64,000 nucleotides of DNA, taken from contig OW121846.1 of the NCBI GenBank assembly GCA_933228895.1, forward strand, positions 147,392,746-147,456,745, in the 5' to 3' direction. The DNA comes from Platycnemis pennipes. Its lineage: Eukaryota; Arthropoda; Insecta; Odonata; Platycnemididae. Below the pieces are notes generated by a model. The model saw only the letters and a program-made list of their open reading frames with translations. It ran no database searches and was not told the DNA's origin. The position numbers were made by a program, and so were the translations under genes. Shown piece after piece: positions 11,247-22,344 of the stretch; the first letter of the stretch is position 1, and each line of letters opens with the position of its first letter.

Positions 11247-13372
11247 ATGTGTGACTATTCTTTAGGTTTTTCATTAAATGGCACGTTATTAATGCATTCT
11301 AATACATTTAATTTTGTTCACCAAAACATAAGAAGTCTCCACGCTAATTTTGACAGTTTAGTAATACATTTTCAGAATCTAAAAGTGAAAACTCATGAGA
11401 TAGTATGTTCCGAAATCTGGATAAGTGAATGTGAATTAAAAGCTTTCCATCTTCCAGGCTTAAATTAATGGCCGCATGCAATAACACCTATAGAGCTGGT
11501 GGAGTGGCGGTTTATGCCTCTGAGAAACTCCCTTTTTCTGCCATAGAGCTCCCTCATGAGAGCAGCTGATGTGGTCAAACTTATTGTAGACATTGACTCT
11601 AAAACTAAATTAACTTTAATTGGTGTTTATAGATTGCTTGCTCATTTTGTGACAGAGTTTTTAGAAGAGTTGAGGGTCTTGTTAGCTGCTTCAACTGAAA
11701 GAAATTTGATAATTATAGGTGACATGAATTTATGCACTCTAGAGCAGACGGAATTGGTTTACGAATATCAAATCTTGATGGCAAGCCATGGGCTGGAGCA
11801 AATGATATGTTCCCCTACAAGAATTACCACTTTCAGTAAATCTTGTATTGATCATATATATGCCAGATCTAGAGATGAATTTACAATGCAATGTGATGCA
11901 TTCGACTTGGGCCTCACGGATCATCATTTAATTATTTGCTCTCTTGCAATATATCCTCCCACTGCCTCCAGCAAGAACGTAGGTCCTACTGTCAAAATAG
12001 ATTATAACGTTCTTAATAATATTCTCAAAAGTACTGATTGGATGGAGGTTTATCTTCAAAAAGATGTATCTTTAGCATATCACATATACTTAGATAAACT
12101 TACAATTTTTATAGATTTTTCGAGTTTCACGTTTGATGAAAAAGGAGGAATAAAAAGACTAAACCATGGCTAACTGAGGGCCTTTGTTCACAGATATTTA
12201 AAAGGAACGTGCTTTATAAAAAGATGAGAAAACAACAATACAATGAGCGTTTGGCCCGATATTACAATTCGTTTAAATTTCGACTAGATTCAGATATCCG
12301 CAAACGTAAAGAAAACTATTTTTCACGTACTTTTGAAGCTCACAGGAAAAACATTTCGAAGCAATGGCGAATTGTGGACGATATTATAGGTTCAAAAACC
12401 CGGAGTAATGATATTGATAATGTCAAATCTCTGGAGAATGGTGCACTTATTACTAACTCACAAAGTATTGCTAATGAGTTTAGCAAATTTTTAATCATTT
12501 TATTGAGCGTAATATAGGTCGTATGAACACAGACATGCCCACCATCTCACCAAGTTATCATTGTTAGTTTCCCAGTTACCTAGCTCAAGACTCGATATTC
12601 CTTTTTCCGGCATCCACTCAGGAAGTTATAAATATTATCAATGGCCTTAATTCCAATCACTTAAAGGTACAGATAACATTTCTATTAATACCGTGGAGGC
12701 TATTAGTGAAAATGTGGCTCATATCTTTGCATATAATGCCAACCTAAGCATGGAAATGGGTGAATTTCCCGAAAAATTAAAATGTGCAGTAGTTATTCCA
12801 ATTGTCAAGAATGGCAATAAAACAGATATTAATCAGTATTGGCCAATCTCTCTACTCCCGGTTTTTCTAAAAATCTGGAAAAAATAGTTAAAGATAGGTC
12901 GTTGAGTTTTCTAAGTAAGACCAATTATTTTAGTAAATGTGAGTTCGGTTTTTTAAAAAATAAATCCACCGAGGACGCTCTTTTAAAATTTTGCTCCGAT
13001 TTATATGAGGGTTTTAACAACAGTGAAAAAACTGCTGGTTTATTTATTGATATCACAAAAGCCTTTGATTCTGTTAATCGTTCTATATTGTTGAAAAGAC
13101 TTGCTGAGGCTGGTATTAGAGGTATTGCGAATGACTGGTTCAACAGCTGATGACTGGTAGAACCCAAAAATGTGAAAATGAATGAGTGCCTTAGTGAAGA
13201 AGTGCACCTCACGTGTGGAGTGCCTCAAGGTTTAGCCCTGGGGTCAATATTGTTTCTTATATATGTGAACAATTTTTGTAATGGCGTCTTTAATGGACAA
13301 TTGACATTGTTTTCTGATGATACTGCTTTGTGTTATTCAGTATCTAGTGCCTCCGAAGTCCTAAGGTAAACT
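11247..13372 (+). pseudogene. LINE C ORF2 endonuclease/reverse transcriptase relic
   Basis: Endonuclease blocks are visible: FVHQNIRSLHANFDSL, IIIGDMNL, and LTDHHLI for the catalytic D-H pair. The linker (RKRKENYFSRTFEAHRKN) and RT motifs follow: YWPISLLPVF, FIDITKAFDSVNRS, CGVPQGLALGSILFLIYVN and FSDDTAL in place of FADD. At least six frameshifts or stops split it into ORFs of 60-205 aa. Two substitutions fall in catalytic motifs (S before DD, L in GVPQGS). It cannot be functional. Confidence 0.8.
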
Positions 13373-13375
13373 TTT

Positions 13376-14362
13376 CAAGGTAAAATACGGATTACTATTA
13401 CTGTTACGGATGGAATGATAATGCTTTTCCAAAGGTGAAGTTTATTTGCATTTACAAAGTAGTAGTTGGTTTAAGTGTGCCAATACATGACTGTGAAATA
13501 TTTAAAACTATTTTACTCTTTCACACTGCACTGCGAGGGGCAGAATTTATATCGCGCAAAAAATCGATTTTGAAATTGGAATTGAGGTGCGTGTTGTGAC
13601 TTCCCCTGGCAGTATTTGCAGAGGTATGGAGAGAAGAGTGGTTAGCTTGAGTTGCGAGGAATACTAGCGAGGAAGTGGGACGTGCAGATGGAGGGGAGGG
13701 AGTTTAGGGTGGGAAGTCAAGGTATGCAGAAAAAGTTTGTGAAGGGAATCGATTGAAAGAGAATCGATTATTGAAGACTATATGAGATGAGAGAATGCTG
13801 AAAAATTTTAATAGTATCGGTAGGCTAAGGTATGAATTTTTCATAATTCATATCTTTAAAAATGATCGTTATTTTCTTCCTGTATCAATCAATGCATTAC
13901 AAACCCCGTGTCACGATAAATATCCACCGTCATTTCGTACATTTTTTATCACAATGCCGTGCCTCAATTTTTCAGGAAAATATTTTAAGGCGAGCAATAA
14001 TTACATGCTTATCCGAGCCATAGACCACCCGCGCTCCGAAATTTTGCAACTTGGTGAATCTCGCCAATTTGGCGCAAGATCCACGATGGAAGAATCATTC
14101 CCTCAGAGTTGCATGCTCTTCCACTCTTGAGTCGTCTTCCTATCGAGTGGTTTTCAAGTATTTACCCGCACTTATTGGAGCTTCATACCGGGAGCATGGG
14201 AAAACAAGGGCAAGGATGAAGGATGAAGAGAAACCTGGAGTCGGCATCAGCCTTCTATTTACGAAAGGTGCTTTAAGAATTGCGCTGTATTAATTAATTT
14301 CACCGATTTTGCATCGTATGCTTATAAATGGTGAAATACAGAGATATTCACTACTAATGTTG
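13376..14362. other. Unassigned DNA with a possible SINE remnant
   Basis: No coding motif is seen in the 111- and 80-aa ORFs. Around 14210-14280, AAACCTGGAGTCGGCATCAG followed by ACGAAAGGTGC resembles the reverse strand of the SINE body found elsewhere in the window, but the match is short. Confidence 0.35.
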
Positions 14363-15969
14363 TTAACACTAGATATGCACACTGCCTGAGAGAATCATTA
14401 AGTGCACACTGGGGTATAGCGGACCCAATGAGTTATATTTATTTATTCCAGATTTTTGCTATATCTCATTGAGGAAGATGGCAAATATCATTAACATGAA
14501 GCCTTTTCAATATCAATGAGTTGAAACATTTTAGTTTAAAAAATATATAACCTTACCTTATACCTTTTCAATTTGAAAACTTAGAAAATCCCTCAAAAAT
14601 ACTTTAAATCGAAGTAGGTATATTTTATGTTAATCATGTTTTGAAAATACCGAGAAAAGCTTTTAGTTACTTAAGAATAACACTTACACCAACCCGGTCC
14701 AAGTGTACGTAAACTCTTGTTTCAAATGGTTTTTCTCAAAAAAATATGTATATTATAACATTTGAAAGAAGCGTAAATTTAAAGTTTATTTTTCTGTGAT
14801 TTTTTCGAAAATTTCATGAACACTTATAATGTCAATTAAAATGCTTATAAATTTATAGTTTTTGCGTAATAAATATAAATCTTCACATTGTACTGGAAAG
14901 AAGTTAATTTTTCACTCCAGTACAGGCAGTACGCAGATAAATTCTATGCTCTCCGCACATGGGATTGCTGCACGATGACCATAGATTTATCTGTCCCTTT
15001 CACTCGGGCAGAAGTTACGTCGAACCTTCCTTCTCGCGTATTCACTGCAGGCCCATCAATCTGTAGAATATTTAGCGTTGTTCGTCACCGTGTGGTACTG
15101 ATGGGCTGTGTAATATTTTCTACAATTTTCCATAGTGTCTTCTCAAATTTCACGAATAGGGTTGTTTCCTATTATTTTTTTATTATCTTGATCGAAAGTT
15201 TATAACCTCTGGAGTGCGTGTTGTAAGCGTTTCGATTTTTAAATGACGTTAAGTATTTTTCCTCATTAATTAAAAAGTGAAAAAAATCAATGGCGCGAAA
15301 ACGTGACGTCAAACTATTTCCTCTAATTGCCACCAGGTTGTGCTGCGGACGCTTCTAAGTAGACGCTGCACTCCGTTAAAGCTTATGAACAAGCATTGGA
15401 GGCATATTTATTCCGTTAATTTATTATGATTAACTTTTATTTATTTATTTAATATTACTTATGCAGTTGATTCATAAAAAATCATTTAGTATTCCTTTCA
15501 CAAGCATACCGTGTAGTTCGCCTATCGCCGCAGGACCTTCACGCCATGCTTCGTCGTAGCAGAAGACACCACGAGGAGGACGTCCTTGAGCCTTTAAATG
15601 ACTAATAATACCATGTTTGACTGAGAAGACTTTTCCAACTTTGATAGCTTTTACAGGCTAATACTAATAAATATTCACTAGAGATGAGGGGCCCTGAAAT
15701 ACAATGGTAAGTTCAGGAGACGAATTTTCCTACGCCTTCCAACGTAAACTACCTACCTGTTACGTCAGCAAGAAGGCAGCGCACCCCGCCATTTCAGAGC
15801 TTTTTCAAACGATCTTAAAATTAACATTTAATTCTCTTGTAAACTGGGATTTTTGATTCCAAAATTTTTGCGTAAAATAAATACATTTATGGCAGGGCAC
15901 GAATCGCAAGTAATGAAGTCTGTTTTCTTTGATGAAAGGGGAAACTAGCATGTTGGGTAACATTTATCG

Positions 15970-16955
15970 ATCACCCTGCGCAGTGATCCTGAAGTTTTAT
16001 CATCAAAACGCAGTGTTGACAACAGAAACGGGAATCACTGTAGCGGCGTGGTACATCGGTATAGTGTATCGAAACAGCTTTATAACAGCTCAAACAGATT
16101 AGTGTTGCACATCTTCTGCGCCCCAGAAAAATACTAAAGTCCAAAAAATGCCTCCATCTCCTCAATATCTACATCACTATGATACGATTGGGAACTTATA
16201 TCTCTAAGGGCTGCCGTTGTATTTCACCATTTGTGTGCATCAATAATTTATTTCGTAAAGCTCTATCAAATAACAACTGTCAAATTTGCTGAGGAGTTTT
16301 GATATCACGCGTTGCGCCTTTTAGTCCGGGTTGTTCTGAAATCAAATTTTGCTGTTTCCTTCTCCATAATACAAAAAAGAAAGAAAAATAAAATATGTAC
16401 GATATCAAAAATATCCATCGACTTTCAGGGTCTTCGGACAATATTCAAAATCGTGACATAACCAAAAATAATCATTGCATGGTAATTTTACCATATAATG
16501 TTCAGGTAAAGATGCCAAAATCTGAATGAAAGTGCAGGAGAAAAAATAGGTGCGAATTTAGTTAGAGGTATTCGGGAGCACGCATTGAAAACAATCGTCA
16601 TGGACCGACCGCGCAATTCATTTCCAGGTCTCCTTTCGGTCTCTTTTTGCCGGCGGTAAGAACCGTCTGTCCCTCGCAGGCAGATGGCCTTTCTGCCTCT
16701 ATTCGCCTGGCTCCCTCTTGGTCGCTTTGCTGCTGGTAACCTTTCGTCTTCTAAAGGTTCTCCGCTACTACCGCTGCCTCTATCTGCGTCCGCGTAATCT
16801 TCCTCACTCTCGGAATCCGATTGCTCATGTGTGTAATCTACATCACTGCCTGACGAAATGCCCCCCATCCCTTTCTGCTCCTCCTCTTCTAACATCAGCA
16901 ATGCCTGACTAATATCTTCATCTCGCCTCATGTAGAATCGCGACGAGGAAGACAT
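15970..16955 (-). pseudogene. piggyBac-like transposase, broken
   Basis: The start is ATG at 16955. The N-terminus is acidic and serine-rich (EDISQALLMLEEEEQKG, then SGSDVDYTHEQSDSESEEDY), as in piggyBac transposases. It is followed by a basic KRPRG segment. The frame ends at 16488. Further down the minus strand, around 16190-15980, broken frames give DVDIEEMEAFFGL, NLFELL, YRCTTPLQ and LSTLRFDDKTS. These match the family's conserved order of E-x-KAF-GLL and LRFDDK. Stops interrupt the core, and the catalytic D-D-D region downstream is not recognisable. Confidence 0.75.
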
Positions 16956-17637
16956 CTCTAACGCAGCACCGACTCGCTAGAGCTAGAGAAGTCAGCAGGC
17001 TATCAATTGGTCTTGAGCTGAAATGACCAGCAATTGCCTTATCCTCTCTTTTTCCACAGATTTTGACGCATATGGGTTTAGCGTCGCAAGCCACTACTTC
17101 TAAGAAATGCCTACTCCCTTCATGAATTTTGAGGACATTCCCTTCCTTGCAAATTCCCGGTCCCTAGTTGTGAATTCCCTTGTGCCCTCCGAGGCACCAG
17201 ATTATTGCCACTTTGTGACAAGTGCAAGTCCCGAAAAGGTTGCAGTCCATAGCTGTGCATATAATCCCCTTTACAGTTTCCAATATATGAAATATCCAAA
17301 TGATGACGAACGCCAAATTATTTTAAGGCGTAATTTAGGATCGAAAAACCAAGAATGATCTTCAATACTGCTAAACTACCCTTCCTGCACGTGAAGTTTT
17401 TCTATTCGCATTTCACTTCTAAATTTCTAAATGAGAATGCAGGATAACTAGAGAGTTTTACAAAATATTTTCGATGGTACCAACTATCCTATAATAGTTA
17501 AAATAATTATAAACATATTTTTTAAATAATTAAAATGATTAAATACTATATCTACAAATACCTTTACTGTAAAAAAGGAGATACACAATGCTACATGATT
17601 TTTTCGATATGTCTCAAAATTTACCATGAAATACACA

Positions 17638-17824
17638 CTGGGGTCCAGCGGACCCCAGACCATTTTAAATATTTTTTTCATGAAGTACCAAGCATTTTAA
17701 TAACCGCAAAGTCAGTTCCTAAGATGTAAAAAGGAATTTACATTAAAAATAGCTTCCTGTGTTTCATGTTTTGTGAAAGTTACAGCGGATCAAAAAAGTC
17801 TGAGGTCCACTGGACCCCAGTGTG
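17638..17824. repeat. Subterminal palindromes of the piggyBac right end
   Basis: CTGGGGTCC and GGACCCCAG form a perfect 9-bp inverted repeat with a 3-nt centre at about 17639-17659. A near copy (CTGAGGTCC / GGACCCCAG) sits at about 17800-17820 next to the terminus. Such paired motifs near the ends are candidate transposase-binding sites. Confidence 0.65.
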
Positions 17825-17845
17825 CACTTCTAGGGTTAATGTTAG

Positions 17846-18040
17846 AGAAGTTGACCGACATATGAGGTCATCTACACCACAGATGATGGGGCAAAGAAAG
17901 GCCTAGAAGTAACCTGACGTCGGCATTAGCCTGCTCCTAACTACGGTGCTATGGAGTTCATGGATTACGACGTCCCATCCGACGGACGGAGTAGTGAACA
18001 CGAATCCGCACAAAGCACTGAAGTAGGGGCCGGTTTACCT
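17846..18040 (-). mobile_element. tRNA-derived SINE copy (minus), head missing
   Basis: The body motifs match the other copies: GACCGACATATGAGGTCAT, TCGGCATTAGCCTGCTC, CGTCCCATCCGACGGACGGA and GGGGCCGGTTTACC. It begins six bases after the piggyBac TTAA. The tRNA-like head is absent or too diverged to see. Confidence 0.75.
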
Positions 18041-18139
18041 ATGATAAGTATGTTCAACGGCCTACATTCGATGCCCTCTGGGTGAACAACGCATTCTAAT
18101 CACTGCACCAAGTCGACTTGTATTACGTCGGGAAGTTCC

Positions 18140-18480
18140 TCTCAGTCGGTGACATTCCGCAGAGTTACGGCATTTCCCGCACTGTCGTCGCGGCGCGTCG
18201 AGCGCACGCCGCCGGAGGCCCGGCCTTCCACAGCCAGGGGCGGCTGGCTGTGGACGCAGGGCGTCGTGAGCGTCCACTTACGCACTGGTCGCGTGCTGTG
18301 AGGAAAGAGCACGTTGGGGGGGGGGGCTCGGTGTGGCTGAGGGATGACGTGGGGAGGGAGTGGTGACGCACCAGAGTCCCATTCGCGCATGTCCCGATCC
18401 AATCCTCTTATCTGCGTGCGGCGGAGCGCCTATATAACACTTGGGACACCTTCCGCGGCAGCTGATTGGCCCGAGAAGAC
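18140..18480. promoter_or_regulatory. GC- and CpG-rich promoter-like patch with TATA box
   Basis: Base composition changes sharply from AT-rich flanks to a CpG-dense block. It contains an 11-G run at 18316-18326, CTATATAA near 18430, and a GATTGG (CCAAT-type) box near 18463. A perfect 10-bp inverted repeat (CCACAGCCAG/CTGGCTGTGG, 18228-18253) lies inside. Both strands are open for short proline- or arginine-rich ORFs that look like composition artefacts. It could be a host promoter or the GC-rich 5' end of an element. No gene was recognised downstream. Confidence 0.35.
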
Positions 18481-18499
18481 ACACAGGTGACGCGTAGCT

Positions 18500-18600
18500 T
18501 CATCTATGTATCCATAACACCCTGTAAGCCACCATAAAGGTGTGTGGCAGCGGGTTGACTCACACCAAACATGCATTACGTATCGTGCATGAAAAGGATT
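18500..18600 (-). mobile_element. CR1 3' terminal fragment (minus)
   Basis: ACACCCTGTAAGCCACC then GGTGTGTGGCAGCGGG and CACCAAACATGCATTA match the reverse complement of the CR1 3' end at 44180-44261. The first bases here correspond to the element's 3' terminus. Confidence 0.75.
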
Positions 18601-18768
18601 AGTAATTTTATTCTAGTCTAAACTACACAATAAAAAAATAAAAGGCGTCGGTGCGATGACGCTATTGTTGGACCATCGATTTTAGGAACTGTTTTGTTCT
18701 CGGTTGAATCGTACATTTTTGGACCCGAACAAAATAGAAAGAACCCCGAATAGGCATCGCTATTAATG

Positions 18769-18812
18769 GCGTGATAGCTCAGTTAACGGAGCGTTGGCTG
18801 CTAACCTGAAGT
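18769..18812 (+). repeat. tRNA-like A-box segment, SINE head candidate
   Basis: GTGATAGCTCAGTTAACGGA reads like a tRNA D-arm with an A box, followed by GCGTTGGCTGCTAACCTGAA, which resembles an anticodon arm. A proper T-arm B box is not seen in the next 60 bases, so this is not called as a functional tRNA gene. Confidence 0.4.
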
Positions 18813-18841
18813 TCCTGTCTAAGGAGATGAGCTCTACCTTT

Positions 18842-19169
18842 GGCAAATAAAATTCTCCAATGGCCGTAAAATTGGCGACCCTCGTCAAGGACAAGTTGCT
18901 GTGTTGGTTTGCGGGGGAGGGTCAGTTCCACAGCAGTGACCAGCTACAGCCTCTCCACCAGAATACCCTCCTGTTTACGGGAATGTTACTTCCTCGTCAG
19001 TGACACTACCACAGACACACACACTTAACCCAATTGGGATCATTCACAGATCCCAAACCTGTTGCCTCCGAGACCCTCCTCTGCACACCAACGCAGCAAT
19101 TTGTCGTTGACGAGAGGGTTGCCAATTTTACGGTCGGATTGGATAATTTTATTTTTAATTTTATTTGCC
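18842..19169. repeat. Long inverted repeat, 81/97-nt arms, 150-nt spacer
   Basis: The left arm 18842-18922 and right arm 19073-19169 are inverted copies, about 85-90% identical apart from a 13-nt AT-rich insertion. Shared stretches include CCGTAAAATTGGC and GGCAAATAAAATT. The structure could be a foldback element or two inverted copies of a short repeat. No target duplication was identified. Confidence 0.75.
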
Positions 19170-21640
19170 ACTGAAGTCCCTGGTTCAGGGAATCAGTGAA
19201 ATGTATTTGGCTAAGTTCACTAATACCCAAACTGAGTGATTTGCTGGGTACCAGATCTTTCTGGGATATCCCTGGCAGTGTCCCCCCTGATGCGTGAATT
19301 TGACACGATTCTCGTATTAGTAGATACTTGGTGAGCTTTGCCCTCCACGGCAAGATGCCGTTTTGGCCCTACGGTTGGACATGAGGTTGAAAGGGTTGAT
19401 TTATTATTATGGCTACCGAGAACTAATATTCTCGTGAAGTCTTGGAGTCATGGCAGAAAGTGAAGTTATGAGTTTGAAGAAAGGTCGTCTATGGGCAGAA
19501 TTAGCCATGGTAAAGAGTACACGAGTACGAGATCAATGTACACATTCAGTGTAATATAGAGAAATGAACACAAAAATTTAATCTTTTCATGATGCGTAAA
19601 TTTGCGCAATTTTGGTGCTACTATGTTCATTGCGATATTGACAATTTAATCTTATTTATGGAATTACATTACTCTCACAGTTAGCATGAAAATTATTTTT
19701 ATAATTCAAATACCAAAAGAGAGAATTTGTTTATGTATTTTTAAACTTTTGCATGACATTTTTCGAAGATATTTAAAAAAGGAAGTAGGTTCTTAAGTCC
19801 TACTCCTTGAATAGTCTCGTCTGATCTTTACTCTTGTGGATTCTCGTAAATGTTACATATTTTTAAAAATTAGAGTGGCACTTATATTAACAATAAAATG
19901 GGACATCAATCAAATCACTTGAATTGATTGGACTTGCACTGCTTCCTTTTAGTCAATTCGGTTAAAATGGTCCCATGGGCCTAAAGGCGCTACAGTGTTT
20001 CTTACAACGATTCGATCCCCATTGGAATAAAATTAACGAAGATAAATTCTGTGTTTACCGAATGCGTAAATCAGCCTCCAATTTATGATGTTTACCTGCC
20101 ACGGAACTTATTATGAAATGATTTTTGCTTCCCTTACATAGTTTCATTGAACATTATGTGGCATATAAGTTGATATCATTCTTCGTCATTTTACAATTAC
20201 ATCTGCTCATTGAATCAACCATCTTTACGATTGTTGTAAAAACTGACCAAGAGCGATAGCACTTCTTAAATAAATTATTGTATTCATAGTGTTTTCAGTG
20301 AAATATATCCAGGAATGCCTATTGGAAAAGTTAGGAAATCTAGCACTAAGCAGCCGCGTTCTTTCCCATGCTTGATTCGAGGATAGGTCTTTATTTATGG
20401 TCGATTAACCCATAATAAATGTCTCGGAGAGGCTACACATAAGATACGGGTCAACATTGAATCTTGTGCCAAGTCAGAGGCACAGAGTGCTCACTTTCAT
20501 ACATCAGTTCATCAAATTAAAATGTATTCTCCTATCTTTACTGCATAAAATGTCTTTTTGATTGATTTACAGTTTAAATAGCATCAAATACCGCATCGTT
20601 ATACAATCAAATTATCTTTTTCGTTCAGTCTTAAGCGTAATGCAATCTTAAGTGTATTTTTATTTGCCAGTTTGCGAAGGTGTGAGGGGATATTTACTTG
20701 GCTTCCAGTCAACATCTTGTTGCTCATCATCACTCTTACTGCTTTATGCTTCCTCATCGCTTTTACGTCCACCATTTTCATGACAAGTATTTTTAGAGTC
20801 GTTTACTTATTCTTTTCACCGCTCTTCTGAGCCAGCGGGATCAAATATATGCAAGGTACTTACCTCCTCTACATTTCTATTCCACTTATCTAAGGGGATT
20901 AGAAGGAACAGCTTTGCCTTAATCTCGCCGTATTAAAGACCTGTTCTAAATACATTTCTACACATTTCACAACTTGTGTATCGCCATACTTCTCCCACGC
21001 CTACAATTTCCGCCTGATTAGCCCCCGTTTATTTTCTTTATTGCTATTCTCGAGACGGCATTTTACTCATACCTCATTTCCATTGCTTTGAGCCTTCTCT
21101 TTGGAAAATCCGTCAATGACTCGCTTCCAATAAGATCCCACTCTCTATGTGTATCTAGATGCGATTGGTGATGAATATTTTGCAGGTACCAGCGGTTCAT
21201 TATGTGATATCTTCTTGTTGGGATTATAATGGGCGACTTCGCTTAAGTATTGTGGTTCCTTTCCGTGCTGTGGTTCATTTGAGGGCTAGTATTATTGCTC
21301 TGTTTCCCTCAGGGGAAAGGAATACAGGAAAATCAAGTCGAGGGTGGGGAATGAAAGGTTTCTCACAGAGTGTGGGAGTTTCAATGCGTCGAAAATTATC
21401 ACTCTCTCTCGATCCCTTCATTACTCAACAAATAAAGCTACACCCTAGGGTTGACAAAATCTTTCTGTGACCCATGTGACAAGTATTTTAATTTTTAAGA
21501 GTCTATGAATGAATCGTCCCACCATATTTCCCACCGCACATTTTCCACAATGGTAAGACTATAGACGTCCAATGATTTCACTGATGATTCGTACACCATG
21601 GCAAAAGACAGTGTTATACAGTGTGATATACAGGAAATAG
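19170..21640. other. No gene or repeat recognised
   Basis: About 2.5 kb of AT-rich sequence with only short ORFs (up to 115 aa overlapping the inverted repeat and 103 aa at 21159). No transposase, RT or domestic protein motif was recognised. Confidence 0.5.
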
Positions 21641-21644
21641 ATAG

Positions 21645-21860
21645 TGTACATAGTAGTGATAATCAGGCAGTGTGTACATAGTAGTGATAGAAAAATACTG
21701 GCAATTTTCCACAAGAATATCGAAAGAAAAATACTGGCAATTTTCCACAAGAATATTCTTGTGGAAAATTGCCAGTATTTTTCTTTCGCTATGATATTCC
21801 ACCAAATCAAGCCTGAAACAGTTACCTTTATATAGTAGTGATAATCAGGCAATACGAGAG
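21645..21860. repeat. Perfect 68-bp palindrome inside a duplicated block
   Basis: Bases 21721-21788 equal their own reverse complement with no spacer. Each arm holds AATACTGGCAATTTTCCACA. Another direct copy of the arm lies immediately upstream (21689-21720). TAGTAGTGATAATCAGGCA occurs on both sides (about 21651 and 21834). After the palindrome comes the inverted form of the TTTGGTGGAATATCATAGCG motif that recurs at 37440. Confidence 0.9.
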
Positions 21861-22344
21861 AGGCAATGCGTTAAATCATGCGCGCAAAAATAAGGATTAG
21901 AGTGAGGAACGAAGGGGTCAATGGGATTCACATTGAAGGTGATATAAGCCCAGAGTTGTACCACTTTTTCTCGCCACGATGACGCATAATCCCATGTCGG
22001 GACCGATCAATCTTACACATATATCGGATGATAATTACTTTGTGATTGTATTGTTGCTTTGTGGTTGTGTTGTTACTTGAGATTAAGTGATAGAGAGAGC
22101 TGCCGGTGATACATTTCGTCCAGCCTCTGCCACAAATGCCGCCATAGCCAGAGATAACCGCGAAGATAACCCCGTAGTCAAAGGATTCATTGCTTCGAAA
22201 AGAGACATGAAAGTGGCATTTTATTTAGCGCATAAAGATATCCCTCAGTTATAATTACTTTAAGTTATGTTTATGCATCATATACACAATTGGCGAAGGC
22301 GGGACTAGAACTTTCGACCTCTGCCCTATCGGGTGAGCCCCTTA
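21861..22344. other. No gene recognised; tRNA-like stretch at the right end
   Basis: Mostly unassigned. At 22290-22345, GGCGGGACTAGAACTTTCGA reads on the minus strand like a tRNA T-arm, and may be an unrelated SINE head. Confidence 0.35.

Larger units (their letters stand above)
10410..13375 (+). mobile_element. Two-ORF LINE C (CR1/jockey-like), decayed, 3' end missing
   Basis: An ORF1-like coiled-coil protein is followed, after about 280 bp, by endonuclease and RT fragments in the expected order. Homology stops in the RT just after the SDDTALCYS box at about 13370. The thumb, C-terminal domain and 3' UTR are therefore absent. Loss of the 3' end is unusual for a LINE, which normally loses the 5' end, and points to a later deletion. 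The copy is old, with many frameshifts. Confidence 0.8.
14363..17839 (-). mobile_element. piggyBac-type transposon relic flanked by TTAA
   Basis: TTAA lies at 14363-14366 and 17836-17839. Read inward, the right end is TTAACCCTAGAAGTGCACAC and the left end TTAACACTAGATATGCACAC, an inverted repeat with three mismatches in 20. GGGGTCC/GGACCCC palindromes sit subterminally at both ends. A second TTAAGTGCACACTGGGG at 14398 suggests a duplicated left end. The minus strand carries a piggyBac-like transposase relic. The TTAA target, terminal repeats and transposase motifs agree. Total length is 3477 bp. Confidence 0.85.

Noticed and set aside
18062..18484. Several overlapping P/R-rich ORFs on both strands
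   Set aside because: They arise from GC-rich composition; no conserved pattern and mutually overlapping.
18769..18850. Functional tRNA gene
   Set aside because: A-box-like sequence and anticodon-like arm are present, but no B box or acceptor pairing was found.
19006..19353. 115-aa minus-strand ORF as a gene
   Set aside because: Most of it lies on one arm of the long inverted repeat and no domain is visible.
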